A stretch of DNA of 64,000 nt from Paraburkholderia acidipaludis NBRC 101816 (GCF_000684975.1 NZ_BAXZ01000003.1:310001-374000), one strand, 5' to 3'. Counted from the stretch's first letter, positions 8,499 through 17,891 are shown. Notes: generated by a model not told the origin, from the letters alone. A program made the numbers and translations.

Positions 8499-9380
8499 AT
8501 GGCGGCAATTACCGCAAGCATGGTGGCAGAACTGCGCGCGAAGACCGACGCGCCGATGATGGAATGCAAGAAGGCGCTGACGGAAGCCGACGGCGACATG
8601 GCGCGCGCCGAAGAGCTGCTGCGCGTGAAGCTCGGCAACAAGGCGAGCAAGGCGGCATCGCGCGTCACGGCCGAAGGCGTCATCGCTTCGTTCATCGCCG
8701 GCAATGCGGGCGCCGTGGTCGAGCTGAACTGCGAAACCGACTTCGTCGCGAAGAACGACGACTTCCTCGCTTTCGCGAAGACGGTCGCCGAACTGATCGC
8801 CACGCAGAATCCGGCTGACGTCGCTGCCCTGTCGGCGCTGCCGCTGGACGGTTCGACCGTCGACGCCGTGCGCCTCGCGCTCGTCGGCAAGATCGGCGAA
8901 AACCTTTCGATCCGCCGCTTCTCGCGTTTCGAAACCTCGAACAAGCTGGCTGCGTACCTGCACGGCACGCGCATCGGCGTGCTGGTCGAGTACACGGGCG
9001 CCGAAGAGCAGGTCGGCAAGGACGTGGCAATGCACATCGCCGCCATGAAGCCGGTCTCGCTGTCGTCGGACGATGTGCCGGCCGAGCTGATCGCCAAGGA
9101 GCGCAGCATCGCCGAGCAAAAGGCCGCCGAATCGGGCAAGCCGGCCGAGATCGTCGCGAAGATGGTCGAAGGCTCGGTCCAGAAGTACCTGAAGGAAGTC
9201 TCGCTGCTGAACCAGCCGTTCGTGAAGAACGACAAGCAGACGATCGAGCAGATGCTGAAGGCCGCCGGTTCGTCGGTCCAGAAGTTCACCCTGTTCGTGG
9301 TCGGCGAAGGCATCGAGAAGCGCCAGGACGACTTCGCCGCCGAAGTGGCCGCGCAAGTCGCTGCTGCAAAGCAGCAATAA
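8499..9380 (+). CDS. tsf: Translation elongation factor Ts
   Basis: Exchanges GDP for GTP on EF-Tu. The 293-residue protein begins MAAITASMVAELRAKTDAPMMECKKAL, the family N-terminal domain, and contains the EF-Tu-contacting TDFVAKND motif. Two ATGs lie in tandem (8496 and 8499). The second is preferred because AAGGAG then sits about seven bases upstream and the protein matches the family start. It follows rpsB and precedes pyrH, frr and uppS, the usual order. Confidence 0.97.
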   Translation: MAAITASMVAELRAKTDAPMMECKKALTEADGDMARAEELLRVKLGNKASKAASRVTAEGVIASFIAGNAGAVVELNCETDFVAKNDDFLAFAKTVAELIATQNPADVAALSALPLDGSTVDAVRLALVGKIGENLSIRRFSRFETSNKLAAYLHGTRIGVLVEYTGAEEQVGKDVAMHIAAMKPVSLSSDDVPAELIAKERSIAEQKAAESGKPAEIVAKMVEGSVQKYLKEVSLLNQPFVKNDKQTIEQMLKAAGSSVQKFTLFVVGEGIEKRQDDFAAEVAAQVAAAKQQ

Positions 9381-9438
9381 GGTCCGCGCGCAGCACAGTA
9401 AGGACAGCAGCACCGTAGTATCAGCAGCATTGCAGTAG

Positions 9439-9463
9439 CCGCGGCGGAGCTTTTCCGCCGCGG
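9439..9463. terminator. Strong GC hairpin after tsf
   Basis: A perfect 10-bp stem (9439-9448 with 9454-9463) and 5-nt loop follow the tsf stop by about 60 bases. There is no T run, so it may be an RNA-stabilising stem or a weak terminator. Confidence 0.45.
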
Positions 9464-9611
9464 CGGGCAGCGCAGCGACGCCTGAGCGCGAGCCAGCCCA
9501 CGCCGCGCGAAGTGGCGCTCTGTCGCCGCCATTTCCGGTGGCGCTTGCCCGAAGCCGTATTTCACCCCTACAGTTTCAAGTTATTGCCTTTCCGCGCGAT
9601 CTGGATACCCC

Positions 9612-10328
9612 ATGCCCACACCCGCCTATAAACGTGTCCTGCTCAAACTCTCCGGTGAAGCCCTGATGGGCGACGATGCCTTCGGCATCAATCGCGCCAC
9701 GATCGAACGAATGGTGGCGGATGTGGCCGAGGTGGTGCGGCTCGGCACGCAGCTCGCGGTGGTGATCGGCGGCGGCAATATCTTCCGCGGCGTCGCGGGC
9801 GGCGCGGCCGGCATGGACCGCGCGACCGCCGACTACATGGGTATGCTCGCCACGATGATGAACGCGCTGGCCCTGCAGGACGCCATGCGTCACGCGGGCA
9901 TCGAAGCGCGCGTGCAGTCCGCGCTGCGCATGGACCAGGTGGTCGAGCCGTATATCCGCCCCCGCGCGATCCGCCAGCTCGAAGAGGGCAGGGTCGTGAT
10001 CTTCGCGGCCGGCACGGGCAATCCGTTCTTCACGACCGATACGGCCGCCGCGCTGCGCGGCTCGGAAGTGGGCGCGGAAGTCGTGCTGAAGGCGACCAAG
10101 GTGGATGGCGTCTACTCGGCGGACCCGAAGAAGGACCCGACGGCCACGCGCTACTCGACGATCAGCTTCGACGAGGCAATTGGCCGCAATCTGCAGGTGA
10201 TGGACGCGACGGCATTCGCGCTGTGCCGCGACCAGAAGCTGCCGATCCGCGTGTTTTCGATCAACAAGCCGGGCGCGCTCAAGCGCATCGTTCAGGGCGA
10301 AGACGAGGGTACGCTCGTCCACGTGTAA
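9612..10328 (+). CDS. pyrH: UMP kinase
   Basis: Phosphorylates UMP to UDP in pyrimidine nucleotide synthesis. The 238-residue protein is a complete amino-acid-kinase fold: KRVLLKLSGEAL at the N-terminus, VIGGGNIFRG for phosphate binding, the GTGNPFFTTDTAAALR segment, and KVDGVYSADPKKDP. It lies between tsf and frr, the conserved order. No unusual residues were noticed. Confidence 0.97.
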   Translation: MPTPAYKRVLLKLSGEALMGDDAFGINRATIERMVADVAEVVRLGTQLAVVIGGGNIFRGVAGGAAGMDRATADYMGMLATMMNALALQDAMRHAGIEARVQSALRMDQVVEPYIRPRAIRQLEEGRVVIFAAGTGNPFFTTDTAAALRGSEVGAEVVLKATKVDGVYSADPKKDPTATRYSTISFDEAIGRNLQVMDATAFALCRDQKLPIRVFSINKPGALKRIVQGEDEGTLVHV

Positions 10329-10424
10329 ACTCTCGGCTTACGAGAGGCTCGATTGCGGGCCGCGGCCCCGGGGTGTCCCGGAGGGCGAGGCGGCTCGTAC
10401 CGTTCAAGGTTCGGAGGTTTCAAA

Positions 10425-10985
10425 ATGGCTGTGGCTGACATCAAGAAGGGCGCCGAGCAGAAGATGCAGCGCTCGATCGAAGCGTTCAAGAGCGATCTGG
10501 CGAAGATCCGCACGGGCCGGGCGCACACCGGTCTGCTCGATCACATCCAGGTCGATTACTACGGCTCGCCCGTGCCCATCTCGCAGGTCGCCAACCTGAC
10601 GCTCGTCGACGCGCGCACCATCGGCGTCCAGCCGTGGGAAAAGAAGATGGTCCAGATCATCGAAAAGGCGATCCGCGAGTCGGATCTGGGCCTGAACCCG
10701 GCCACGCACGGCGACCTGATCCGCGTGCCGATGCCTGCGCTGACCGAAGAGCGCCGCAAGGAGCTCACGAAGGTCGTCAAGAACGAAGGCGAGACGGCGA
10801 AAGTCGCAGTGCGCAACCTGCGCCGCGACGCCAACGAGCAGCTCAAGAAGCTCGTGAAGGACAAGGAAATCTCGGAAGACGACGAGCGCCGTGGCGGCGA
10901 CGACGTCCAGAAGCTGACCGACCGCTTCGTGGCCGAGATCGACAAGCTCGTGCAGACCAAGGAAGCCGAAATCATGACGGTCTGA
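10425..10985 (+). CDS. frr: Ribosome recycling factor
   Basis: Splits the post-termination ribosome together with EF-G. The 186-residue protein contains KIRTGRAHTGLLDHI, VQPWEKKM and the long helical region with VRNLRRDANEQLKKL. The start MAVADIKKGAEQKMQ was chosen because CGGAGGT lies just upstream at 10412-10418. It follows pyrH by about 100 bp and precedes uppS by 64 bp. Confidence 0.98.
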   Translation: MAVADIKKGAEQKMQRSIEAFKSDLAKIRTGRAHTGLLDHIQVDYYGSPVPISQVANLTLVDARTIGVQPWEKKMVQIIEKAIRESDLGLNPATHGDLIRVPMPALTEERRKELTKVVKNEGETAKVAVRNLRRDANEQLKKLVKDKEISEDDERRGGDDVQKLTDRFVAEIDKLVQTKEAEIMTV

Positions 10986-11049
10986 AGCCGCGAGGCCTTC
11001 AGTCCCGCCAGGGTTTCCCCTTCCTAATCGTAGTTTGAGTCCGACGGCC

Positions 11050-11838
11050 ATGACCTATACCAGCTCAACCGTTCGCGTGCCTGACGTGGCGGCCGTGCCG
11101 CGCCATATCGCGATCATCATGGACGGCAATGGCCGTTGGGCGACGCAGCGCCGCTTGCCGCGCGTCGCGGGACATACGCGCGGCGTCGACGCCGTGCGCT
11201 CGGTCGTCGAGGCTTGTGTCGAGCGCGGCGTCGAGTATCTGACGCTGTTCGCGTTCAGTTCCGAAAACTGGCGCCGCCCGACCGACGAAGTGTCGTTCCT
11301 GATGCGGCTTTTCGTCACCGCGCTCGAGCGCGAAGTGGGGCGTCTGCATGCGAACGGCATCCGCCTGCGCGTGGTCGGCGATGTGTCGATGTTCAACGAA
11401 CGCATTCAGGACCTGATTCGCCGCGCCGAGACCAAGACGGCGCGCAACACGCGGCTCACCCTGACGATCGCCGCGAACTATGGCGGCCGCTGGGACATTC
11501 TGCAGGCCACGCGCAAGCTGGTGGAGGAGAGCGCCCGTAGCGGCGAGCCCGTGCCGGTGACCGAGGACACGCTCGGCCAGCACCTGGCAATGGCCTATGC
11601 GCCCGAGCCGGATCTCTTCATCCGCACCGGCGGCGAGCAGCGCGTCAGCAATTTCCTGCTGTGGCAGCTCGCCTACGCCGAATTCTATTTCACCGATACC
11701 TGGTGGCCCGACTTCGACGCTACCGCCCTCGGCCGCGCCATCGATTCGTATGCCGAGCGCGAACGCCGTTTCGGCCGTACGAGCGCGCAGCTCGAAACCC
11801 GAACCCAGAACCAGAACGCCGACTCGCTTTCATGCTAA
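11050..11838 (+). CDS. uppS: Isoprenyl transferase (undecaprenyl diphosphate synthase)
   Basis: Makes the C55 lipid carrier for peptidoglycan and LPS from isopentenyl diphosphate. The catalytic motif IIMDGNGRWA is near residue 25. The C-terminal signature RTGGEQRVSNFLLWQLAYAE is followed by FTDTWWPDF. The ATG at 11050 gives 262 residues; a TTG 15 bases upstream is less plausible. The 3' end overlaps cdsA by 7 bases. Dxr, two genes on, supplies its precursor. Confidence 0.96.
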   Translation: MTYTSSTVRVPDVAAVPRHIAIIMDGNGRWATQRRLPRVAGHTRGVDAVRSVVEACVERGVEYLTLFAFSSENWRRPTDEVSFLMRLFVTALEREVGRLHANGIRLRVVGDVSMFNERIQDLIRRAETKTARNTRLTLTIAANYGGRWDILQATRKLVEESARSGEPVPVTEDTLGQHLAMAYAPEPDLFIRTGGEQRVSNFLLWQLAYAEFYFTDTWWPDFDATALGRAIDSYAERERRFGRTSAQLETRTQNQNADSLSC

Positions 11839-12641
11839 AGACCCGTGTCATCACGGCGATCGTCCTGCTGGCCGTCTTTCTGCCGGTCACGCTGTTCGCG
11901 CCGGTGACGGCGTTCGGCGCGCTGATCGGCGTCGTGGTCGTTTTCGGCGCCTGGGAATGGGCGAGGCTGCTCAAGGCCGGCACCGCAGGATCGATCGTCT
12001 ATGCGGTCATCGCCGCGCTTGCCGTGGCGGCAAGCACCCGGCTCGACGCGCCGCGCCCGCTCTTTCAGGCGGCCGGCGTGTTCTGGATCGTCGTTGGCCC
12101 ATATGTGCTGCTGCGCAAGCCGGTGCTCGCCGCGGGCGCCTGGCGCGTGTTCCTGCTCGCCGCGGGCCTCGTGACCTTTGCCGCATGCTGGCATGCGCTC
12201 GTGGCGGCACGCGCGGCGGGGGTTGCCTTCGTGCTCTCGCTGCTGCTCGTCGTCTGGCTTGCCGATATCGGCGCATACTTTGCGGGAAAGGCATTCGGGC
12301 GCCACAAGCTCGCCAGTGCCATCAGCCCGGGCAAGACCTGGGAGGGCGCGGTGGGCGGCTGGGCGGCCGTGATGGTGGTGTCGGTCGCAGCGATCGCGCT
12401 GCACGCGTTCGAGCCGACGCTGTATTCCGCGCTGGCGCTCGAGGCGGGCACGGGCCGCGCGCTCTTCATGCTTACCGTGCTGGTCGCTTTCAGCGTGGTC
12501 GGCGACCTGTTCGAGTCGATGCTGAAACGCCAGGCCGGCGTGAAGGATTCGAGCGGCCTGCTGCCGGGCCACGGCGGAGTGCTCGACCGCATCGACGCAC
12601 TGCTGCCGGTGCTGCCGCTGGCGATGCTGCTGCTCGCCTAG
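11832..12641 (+). CDS. cdsA: Phosphatidate cytidylyltransferase (CDP-diglyceride synthase)
   Basis: Inner-membrane enzyme making CDP-diacylglycerol for phospholipids. The 269-residue protein has about seven or eight hydrophobic segments, starting LLAVFLPVTLFAPVTAFGAL. It carries the family signature near the C-terminus (SMLKRQAGVKDSSG, then LPGHGGVLDRID). The ATG lies inside the last codons of uppS, so translation is probably coupled. It is followed 10 bp later by dxr. Confidence 0.95.
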   Translation: MLKTRVITAIVLLAVFLPVTLFAPVTAFGALIGVVVVFGAWEWARLLKAGTAGSIVYAVIAALAVAASTRLDAPRPLFQAAGVFWIVVGPYVLLRKPVLAAGAWRVFLLAAGLVTFAACWHALVAARAAGVAFVLSLLLVVWLADIGAYFAGKAFGRHKLASAISPGKTWEGAVGGWAAVMVVSVAAIALHAFEPTLYSALALEAGTGRALFMLTVLVAFSVVGDLFESMLKRQAGVKDSSGLLPGHGGVLDRIDALLPVLPLAMLLLA

Positions 12642-12651
12642 AGAATTGAAT

Positions 12652-13833
12652 ATGCAAAAAAGACTGACATTACTCGGGTCGACGGGCTCGATCGGAGACA
12701 GCACGCTCGACGTCGTCGCGCGTCATCCGGAACGCTTCTCGGTGTACGCGCTCACCGCGCACCGCAACGGCGACAAACTCGTCGAACAATGCCTGCGTTT
12801 TAAGCCCGAAGTGGCTGTGGTCGGCGACGCCGATACGGCTGCGCGCGTCGAAAAGAAGCTGCGCGAGGCCGGGTGCCGTACCGCGGTCGCGTATGGGCCG
12901 CAGGCGCTCGCCGAGGTCTCGAAGAGCGACGGCTGCGACACCGTGGTGGCGGCGATCGTCGGCGCGGCGGGTCTCGCGCCCACGCTGGCGGCGGCGCAGG
13001 CCGGCAAGCGCATCCTGCTCGCGAACAAGGAAGCGCTCGTGATGTCGGGCGACATCTTCATGAACGCGGTGCACGACAATGGCGCGATCCTGCTGCCTGT
13101 GGACAGCGAGCACAACGCCATTTTCCAGTGCCTGCCGCGCGAAGCGTCGCCGCACGGCGGCGTTTCGAAGATCATCCTCACGGCCTCGGGCGGACCGTTC
13201 CGCACGCGCGAGCCGGCTACGCTCGTCGACGTGACGCCCGAGGAAGCCTGCAAGCATCCGAACTGGTCGATGGGGCGCAAGATCTCCGTCGATTCGGCCA
13301 CGATGATGAACAAGGGCCTCGAAGTGATCGAGGCACACTATCTGTTCGATCTACCGGGCGAGCGCATCGACGTGCTGATCCATCCGCAAAGCGTGATCCA
13401 TTCGATGGTTTCGTATGCCGATGGTTCGGTGCTCGCGCAACTGGGCAATCCCGACATGCGCACGCCGATCGCGCATGCATTGGCGTTTCCGGATCGCGTC
13501 GGCTCGGGCGTTGCGCAGCTCGATCTCACGCAGGTCGCGATGCTCACGTTCGAGAAGCCCGATTACCAGCGCTTCCCGTGCCTGGCGCTCGCCATGAAGG
13601 CGCTCGCGGAAGGCGGCGTCGCGAGCGCGACGCTCAACGCAGCGAATGAAGTCGCGGTGGAAGCGTTCCTGAACCGCCGCATCGGTTTCACGGCGATCGC
13701 GCAAACGGTGGACGCGGTGCTGGGCGCGCTCGACAACACGGGCGCGTCGAACCTCGAGGTCGTGATGGCAGCCGACGCTGCCGCGCGCCGCGCGGCGCAC
13801 GCCGTCATAGACAGCCTGCCGGTGCCGGCCTGA
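12652..13833 (+). CDS. dxr: 1-deoxy-D-xylulose 5-phosphate reductoisomerase
   Basis: First committed step of the MEP isoprenoid pathway, NADPH dependent. The 393-residue protein shows the nucleotide-binding start LTLLGSTGSIGDSTLDVV, then LANKEALVMSG, the metal and substrate site PVDSEHNAIFQCL, ASGGPFR, and MGRKISVDSATMMNKGLE. The ATG at 12652 was chosen over an upstream TTG. It sits between cdsA and rseP, the common proteobacterial order. Confidence 0.97.
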   Translation: MQKRLTLLGSTGSIGDSTLDVVARHPERFSVYALTAHRNGDKLVEQCLRFKPEVAVVGDADTAARVEKKLREAGCRTAVAYGPQALAEVSKSDGCDTVVAAIVGAAGLAPTLAAAQAGKRILLANKEALVMSGDIFMNAVHDNGAILLPVDSEHNAIFQCLPREASPHGGVSKIILTASGGPFRTREPATLVDVTPEEACKHPNWSMGRKISVDSATMMNKGLEVIEAHYLFDLPGERIDVLIHPQSVIHSMVSYADGSVLAQLGNPDMRTPIAHALAFPDRVGSGVAQLDLTQVAMLTFEKPDYQRFPCLALAMKALAEGGVASATLNAANEVAVEAFLNRRIGFTAIAQTVDAVLGALDNTGASNLEVVMAADAAARRAAHAVIDSLPVPA

Positions 13834-13885
13834 GGTCGCTGCCAGGCCGCGCCCGCACTCGCACTGGACCACGCAGGAGGCGCAT

Positions 13886-15274
13886 ATGAACCTGCTCACC
13901 GAACTGGTGGCTTTCATCGTCGCGATCGGCGTGCTGGTCGTCGCGCACGAGTACGGGCATTACAGCGTCGCGCGTTTGTGCGGCGTGAAGGTTCTGCGCT
14001 TTTCGATCGGCTTCGGCAGACCACTCCTGCAGTGGGTCAGCAAGAAGAGCGGCACCGAATGGACGATCGCGGCGTTGCCGCTCGGCGGCTATGTCAAGAT
14101 GCTCGACGAGCGCGAGTCGCCCGACAGCATAGCCGCAAGCGACCTTCCGCACGCCTTCAACCGGCAGTCGGTCGGCAAGCGCATTGCCATCGTGGCCGCC
14201 GGTCCCATCGCGAATTTCGTACTGGCCGTTGCCCTGCTTGCGGTGGTTTTCGCGACCGGCGTGAGCGAGCCGACGGCGATCGTCGCCGCGCCGCCTGCGC
14301 AATCTGCCGCGGCCAAGGCCGGCTTCCAGGGCGGCGAGAAGATCGTTTCGGTCAGCGACGCAAACGGCAACGACACCGAGCCCGTGCGTTCCTGGTCGGA
14401 TCTGCGCTGGAAACTGCTCAGCGCGGCATTCGATCATGGCCGCGTCGTGCTGGCGGCACGCGACGGCAACAGCACGTACGACTTCCCGCTCGATCTTTCG
14501 CGGCTTTCCGGCACGGATCTCGACGACGACTTCATGTCGCGCCTCGGCCTCGAGCCGGGCGGCGGCGCGCTGCAGGTCGGCGGTGTCGAGCCGGGCAGCG
14601 CGGCGGAGCAGGCCGGGCTCCAGAAAGGCGACCGGCTGCGCGCCATCGACGGCCGTCCTGTGGACAGCGCGAATACGTTCATCACGTACGTGAAGTCGCA
14701 CGCGGGCAAGCCGTTGCGGCTCGAAGTGCAGCGCGGCGAGGCGAACCAGGGTCAGGGGCAGGCGGTCACGCTCACGGTGGTGCCGCAACCCCAGCGCGAC
14801 GACGAGACGGGTGAGGAGGTGGGACGCATCGGCGCGGCGCTTGAAGTGCAGGCGCCCTCGGTGGACGTGCGTTACGGGCCGATCGAGAGCCTGCAGCTGG
14901 GCGCCTGGCGCACGTGGGATATCGCGACGTACTCGCTGCGCATGTTCGGCCGCATGATCACGGGCGAAGCATCGCTCAAGAATCTGTCGGGTCCGGTAAC
15001 GATTGCCGACTATGCGGGCAAGAGTGCGCGCCTTGGCCCATCGGCCTTTCTGTCGTTCCTCGCCCTTGTCAGCATTAGCCTCGGCGTACTCAATCTGCTC
15101 CCAATTCCGGTATTGGATGGGGGGCATCTGTTATATTATCTGGTTGAAGCCGTAACGGGCAAAGCCGTGTCGGACCGCTGGCAGCTCGTGCTGCAGCGTG
15201 CGGGGCTTGCCTGCATCGTCGCGCTGTCGGCGATCGCGTTATTCAACGATCTGGCTCGGTTAATTCATTTTTGA
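13886..15274 (+). CDS. rseP: Site-2 membrane metalloprotease RseP
   Basis: Cleaves anti-sigma factors within the membrane during the envelope stress response. The 462-residue protein has the zinc motif HEYGH at 21-25 in the first membrane segment. Periplasmic PDZ domains follow (GSAAEQAGLQKGDRL), and the LDGGHLLYYL motif lies near the C-terminus. AGGAGG lies just upstream of the ATG. In most proteobacteria the next gene is bamA; here only a relic is found before skp. Confidence 0.96.
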   Translation: MNLLTELVAFIVAIGVLVVAHEYGHYSVARLCGVKVLRFSIGFGRPLLQWVSKKSGTEWTIAALPLGGYVKMLDERESPDSIAASDLPHAFNRQSVGKRIAIVAAGPIANFVLAVALLAVVFATGVSEPTAIVAAPPAQSAAAKAGFQGGEKIVSVSDANGNDTEPVRSWSDLRWKLLSAAFDHGRVVLAARDGNSTYDFPLDLSRLSGTDLDDDFMSRLGLEPGGGALQVGGVEPGSAAEQAGLQKGDRLRAIDGRPVDSANTFITYVKSHAGKPLRLEVQRGEANQGQGQAVTLTVVPQPQRDDETGEEVGRIGAALEVQAPSVDVRYGPIESLQLGAWRTWDIATYSLRMFGRMITGEASLKNLSGPVTIADYAGKSARLGPSAFLSFLALVSISLGVLNLLPIPVLDGGHLLYYLVEAVTGKAVSDRWQLVLQRAGLACIVALSAIALFNDLARLIHF

Positions 15275-15354
15275 AGTGTCTGTCGGCGTTCGGGGGCGAG
15301 CCGCCCGACCCGATGCGGCGAGAGACTAGTTGCTTACGCAGCGAGTACGCCATC

Positions 15355-15450
15355 GGCGCGCCAATAGCGGTTCAGGCATGTCCGCCCGGGGGCCTGCAAT
15401 ACGTCGAGCCGGGCACCGTGTTCGCGTACCTCCCCATCAAGCAGGGCGAA
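15355..15450 (+). pseudogene. bamA: Relic of bamA (outer-membrane assembly factor), 5' end only
   Basis: In the frame that includes 15391-15450 the DNA encodes VEPGTVFAYLPIKQG, preceded by GLQ. From memory, this is the conserved start of POTRA1 in betaproteobacterial BamA (IEGLQRVEPGTVFAYLPIKQGD). Just upstream, AVQA resembles the end of its signal peptide, but the intervening residues are missing, and after QGE the match stops. The remaining ~2.2 kb (POTRA2-5 and barrel) is absent and skp follows at once. BamA is essential in Gram-negative bacteria, so a working copy should exist elsewhere. The segment fits a deleted and partly eroded gene at its normal locus. Confidence 0.7.
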
Positions 15451-15569
15451 CCGCGCAGGTGCGCGAATCAAGCTGAACAACCGAGGTTGAACGGCGGGTG
15501 TTGAACAGCAGTTGCGGTGGACAGCAGGCAGTGAGCTGTACAGAAACGGGTTTCCAGAGAAACGAGAGG

Positions 15570-16136
15570 ATGACTTTGCTAACGGGTATGTTTTCAAGAC
15601 GGGTGATCGGGGCCATGGCGCTGTCGCTGGCGGTGTTCGCTTTCGGCGCGGGCGCGGCCCAAGCACAGGAAGCGAGAATCGCGGCGGTCAACTCCGACCG
15701 CATCCTGCGCGAATCTGCCCCGGCGAAGGCCGCGCAGACCAAGCTCGAAGCCGAATTCGCCAAGCGCGACAAGGATCTGCAGGACATGGCGCAGCGCCTG
15801 AAGGCGATGTCCGACGCGCTCGACAAGAATGGTCCGTCGATGTCGCCGAACGACCGCGCACAGAAGCAGCGCGATCTGTCGCAGCTCGATAGCGACTTCC
15901 AGCGCAAGCAGCGCGAATTCCGCGAAGATCTGAACCAGCGCCGCAACGAGGAACTCGCGGCGGTGCTGGACAAGGCGAACAAGGTGATCAAGCAGATCGC
16001 CGAACAGCAGCACTACGACCTGATCGTGCAGGAAGCGGTCTATGTGAGCCCGCGCATCGACATCACCGACCAGGTGCTGAAGGCGCTCGCGGCGGCGACC
16101 CCGGCCCTGGCGGCGTCGGGCGCAAGCGCCAACTGA
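15570..16136 (+). CDS. skp: Periplasmic chaperone Skp (OmpH)
   Basis: Binds unfolded outer-membrane proteins and delivers them towards the BAM complex. The 188-residue protein has a signal peptide (ALSLAVFAFGAGAAQAQ) and then a short core starting ARIAAVNSDRIL. Long charged helices follow (LEAEFAKRDKDLQDMAQRL; QRKQREFREDLNQ), matching the tentacle-like coiled coils of the family. GAGAGG precedes the ATG at 15570. Its usual upstream neighbour and partner, bamA, is reduced to a fragment here. Confidence 0.93.
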   Translation: MTLLTGMFSRRVIGAMALSLAVFAFGAGAAQAQEARIAAVNSDRILRESAPAKAAQTKLEAEFAKRDKDLQDMAQRLKAMSDALDKNGPSMSPNDRAQKQRDLSQLDSDFQRKQREFREDLNQRRNEELAAVLDKANKVIKQIAEQQHYDLIVQEAVYVSPRIDITDQVLKALAAATPALAASGASAN

Positions 16137-16178
16137 CGCCAATCGACGTAAGAAAAACAAGGCAGGAGCAGCACAAGC

Positions 16179-17252
16179 ATGGCTTTTACGCTTGAGGAAC
16201 TCGCCGGGCGTTTCGGCGGCGAAGTGGTGGGCGATCCGGCGCAGCGCGTCGGTTCGCTCGCGCCGCTCGACCAGGCCGGTCCGCAGCAGCTGGCGTTCCT
16301 CGCCAATCCGAAATACCTCGCGCAAGTCGAGACGACGCGTGCCGGGGCAGTGCTCATCAGCCCGGACGATCTCGCGAAGCTTGTTTCACGCGGCGCGCGC
16401 AATTTCATCGTCACACCCAACCCGTATGCTTATTTCGCGCGCGTAGCGCAGGCGTTCATCGACCTCGCCGCGCCGAAGCTTCAGCCCGGCGTGCATGCCC
16501 GCGCGAGTGTCGACCCCACGGCGAAAGTGGCCGCGACCGCGGTGATCGGCCCGAATGCGACCGTCGAGGCTGGCGCCGTGATCGGCGAGAATGTAAGGCT
16601 CGACGCCAACGTGTTCGTCGGCCGCGGCACGCGGATCGGCGCAGGCTCGCATCTGTATCCGGGCGTGGCCGTCTATCACGGCTGCCGTATCGGCGAGCGT
16701 GCGATCGTGCATGCGGGCGCCGTGATCGGTTCCGACGGTTTCGGGTTTGCCCCCGATTTCCAGGGCGAAGGCGATGCGCGTACCGGTAGCTGGGTGAAGA
16801 TTCCGCAAGTGGGTGGTGTCGCGATCGGCGACGACGTGGAGATTGGCGCGAATACGACCATCGACCGCGGCGCGATGGCCGACACGGTTATCGAAACATG
16901 CGTGAAGATCGATAACCTCGTACAAATCGGACATAACTGCAGGATCGGTGCATACACCGTGATCGCCGGTTGTGCCGGTATCGCGGGCAGCACCACGATC
17001 GGCAAGCATTGCATGATCGGCGGCGCCGTGGGCATTGCCGGCCACGTGACGCTCGCCGACTACGTGATCGTCACGGCGAAGTCGGGCGTCTCGAAGTCGC
17101 TGACGAAGGCAGGCATCTACACGAGCGCGTTCCCTGCCGTCGATCATGCCGACTGGAACAAGAGCGCTGCGCTCCTGCGCAATATCGACAAGCTGCGCGA
17201 CCGCATCCGGGCGCTCGAGGCCGCGCTCGACGAAAAGCCGCAAGGCACGTAA
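16179..17252 (+). CDS. lpxD: UDP-3-O-(3-hydroxyacyl)glucosamine N-acyltransferase
   Basis: Third step of lipid A synthesis, adding an N-linked hydroxyacyl chain. The 357-residue protein has a uridine-binding N-terminal domain (LANPKYLAQVETT). A long left-handed beta-helix of hexapeptide repeats follows (for example VIGPNATVEAGAVIGENVRL), with the catalytic-His region DNLVQIGHNCRIG. It ends in a helical tail. It is grouped with fabZ, lpxA and lpxB. Confidence 0.96.
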   Translation: MAFTLEELAGRFGGEVVGDPAQRVGSLAPLDQAGPQQLAFLANPKYLAQVETTRAGAVLISPDDLAKLVSRGARNFIVTPNPYAYFARVAQAFIDLAAPKLQPGVHARASVDPTAKVAATAVIGPNATVEAGAVIGENVRLDANVFVGRGTRIGAGSHLYPGVAVYHGCRIGERAIVHAGAVIGSDGFGFAPDFQGEGDARTGSWVKIPQVGGVAIGDDVEIGANTTIDRGAMADTVIETCVKIDNLVQIGHNCRIGAYTVIAGCAGIAGSTTIGKHCMIGGAVGIAGHVTLADYVIVTAKSGVSKSLTKAGIYTSAFPAVDHADWNKSAALLRNIDKLRDRIRALEAALDEKPQGT

Positions 17253-17426
17253 AGAACAGGGACAACAGGACACCTCCGGGGCGTCGGCGCGCACTGGTCG
17301 CCGCGCGCCCCGGGCAGATCCGCATGCCCGATTCCGTGTGCGTGGCGCATACTGCGCGTCAATGCGCGCCGTCGGCGTCGGTACTTGCAGTCATCTTCGC
17401 GCTATTCCGGCGTGAGCAGAAACACC

Positions 17427-17891
17427 ATGAACATCGAAAAACTCAACTTCGACATCCACAAGATCCTCACGTTGCTGCCGCATCGCTACCCGTTCCTGAT
17501 GGTCGACCGGGTTCTTGAGCTGGAGCCGCACAAGAGCATCAAGGCGTTGAAGAACGTGACCGTCAACGAGCCCTTTTTCACGGGCCATTTCCCCACGCGC
17601 CCGGTCATGCCCGGCGTGATGATTCTCGAGGCGCTCGCGCAGACCGCCGCGCTCCTCACGTTCTCGGAAGAGCAGCAGGACTTCACCAATACGCTCTACT
17701 ACTTCGTCGGCATCGACGGGGCGCGCTTCAAGCGCGTGGTGGAGCCGGGCGACCAGCTGATCCTGAACGCCACGTTCGAGCGCTACATGCGCGGCATCTG
17801 GAAGTTCAAGGCGCATGCGGAAGTGGACGGTGTCGTTGCCTGCGAAGCAGAGTTGATGTGCACCGTGAAGAAGAACGACTCGGCCGCGTAA
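17427..17891 (+). CDS. fabZ: 3-hydroxyacyl-ACP dehydratase FabZ
   Basis: Dehydrates 3-hydroxyacyl-ACP in fatty-acid elongation, competing with LpxA/LpxD for the same acyl pool. The 154-residue hot-dog-fold protein has the active-site His in LLPHRYPFLMVDRV and the active-site Glu in PGVMILEALAQ. The ATG at 17427 gives the family length; the frame extends 14 codons upstream without support. It lies between lpxD and lpxA, as usual. Confidence 0.96.
   Translation: MNIEKLNFDIHKILTLLPHRYPFLMVDRVLELEPHKSIKALKNVTVNEPFFTGHFPTRPVMPGVMILEALAQTAALLTFSEEQQDFTNTLYYFVGIDGARFKRVVEPGDQLILNATFERYMRGIWKFKAHAEVDGVVACEAELMCTVKKNDSAA

Noticed and set aside
15275..15569. Treating the rseP-skp gap as a plain intergenic region or a small gene
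   Set aside because: The 78-codon frame there is explained better by the bamA POTRA1 match than by an independent small protein.
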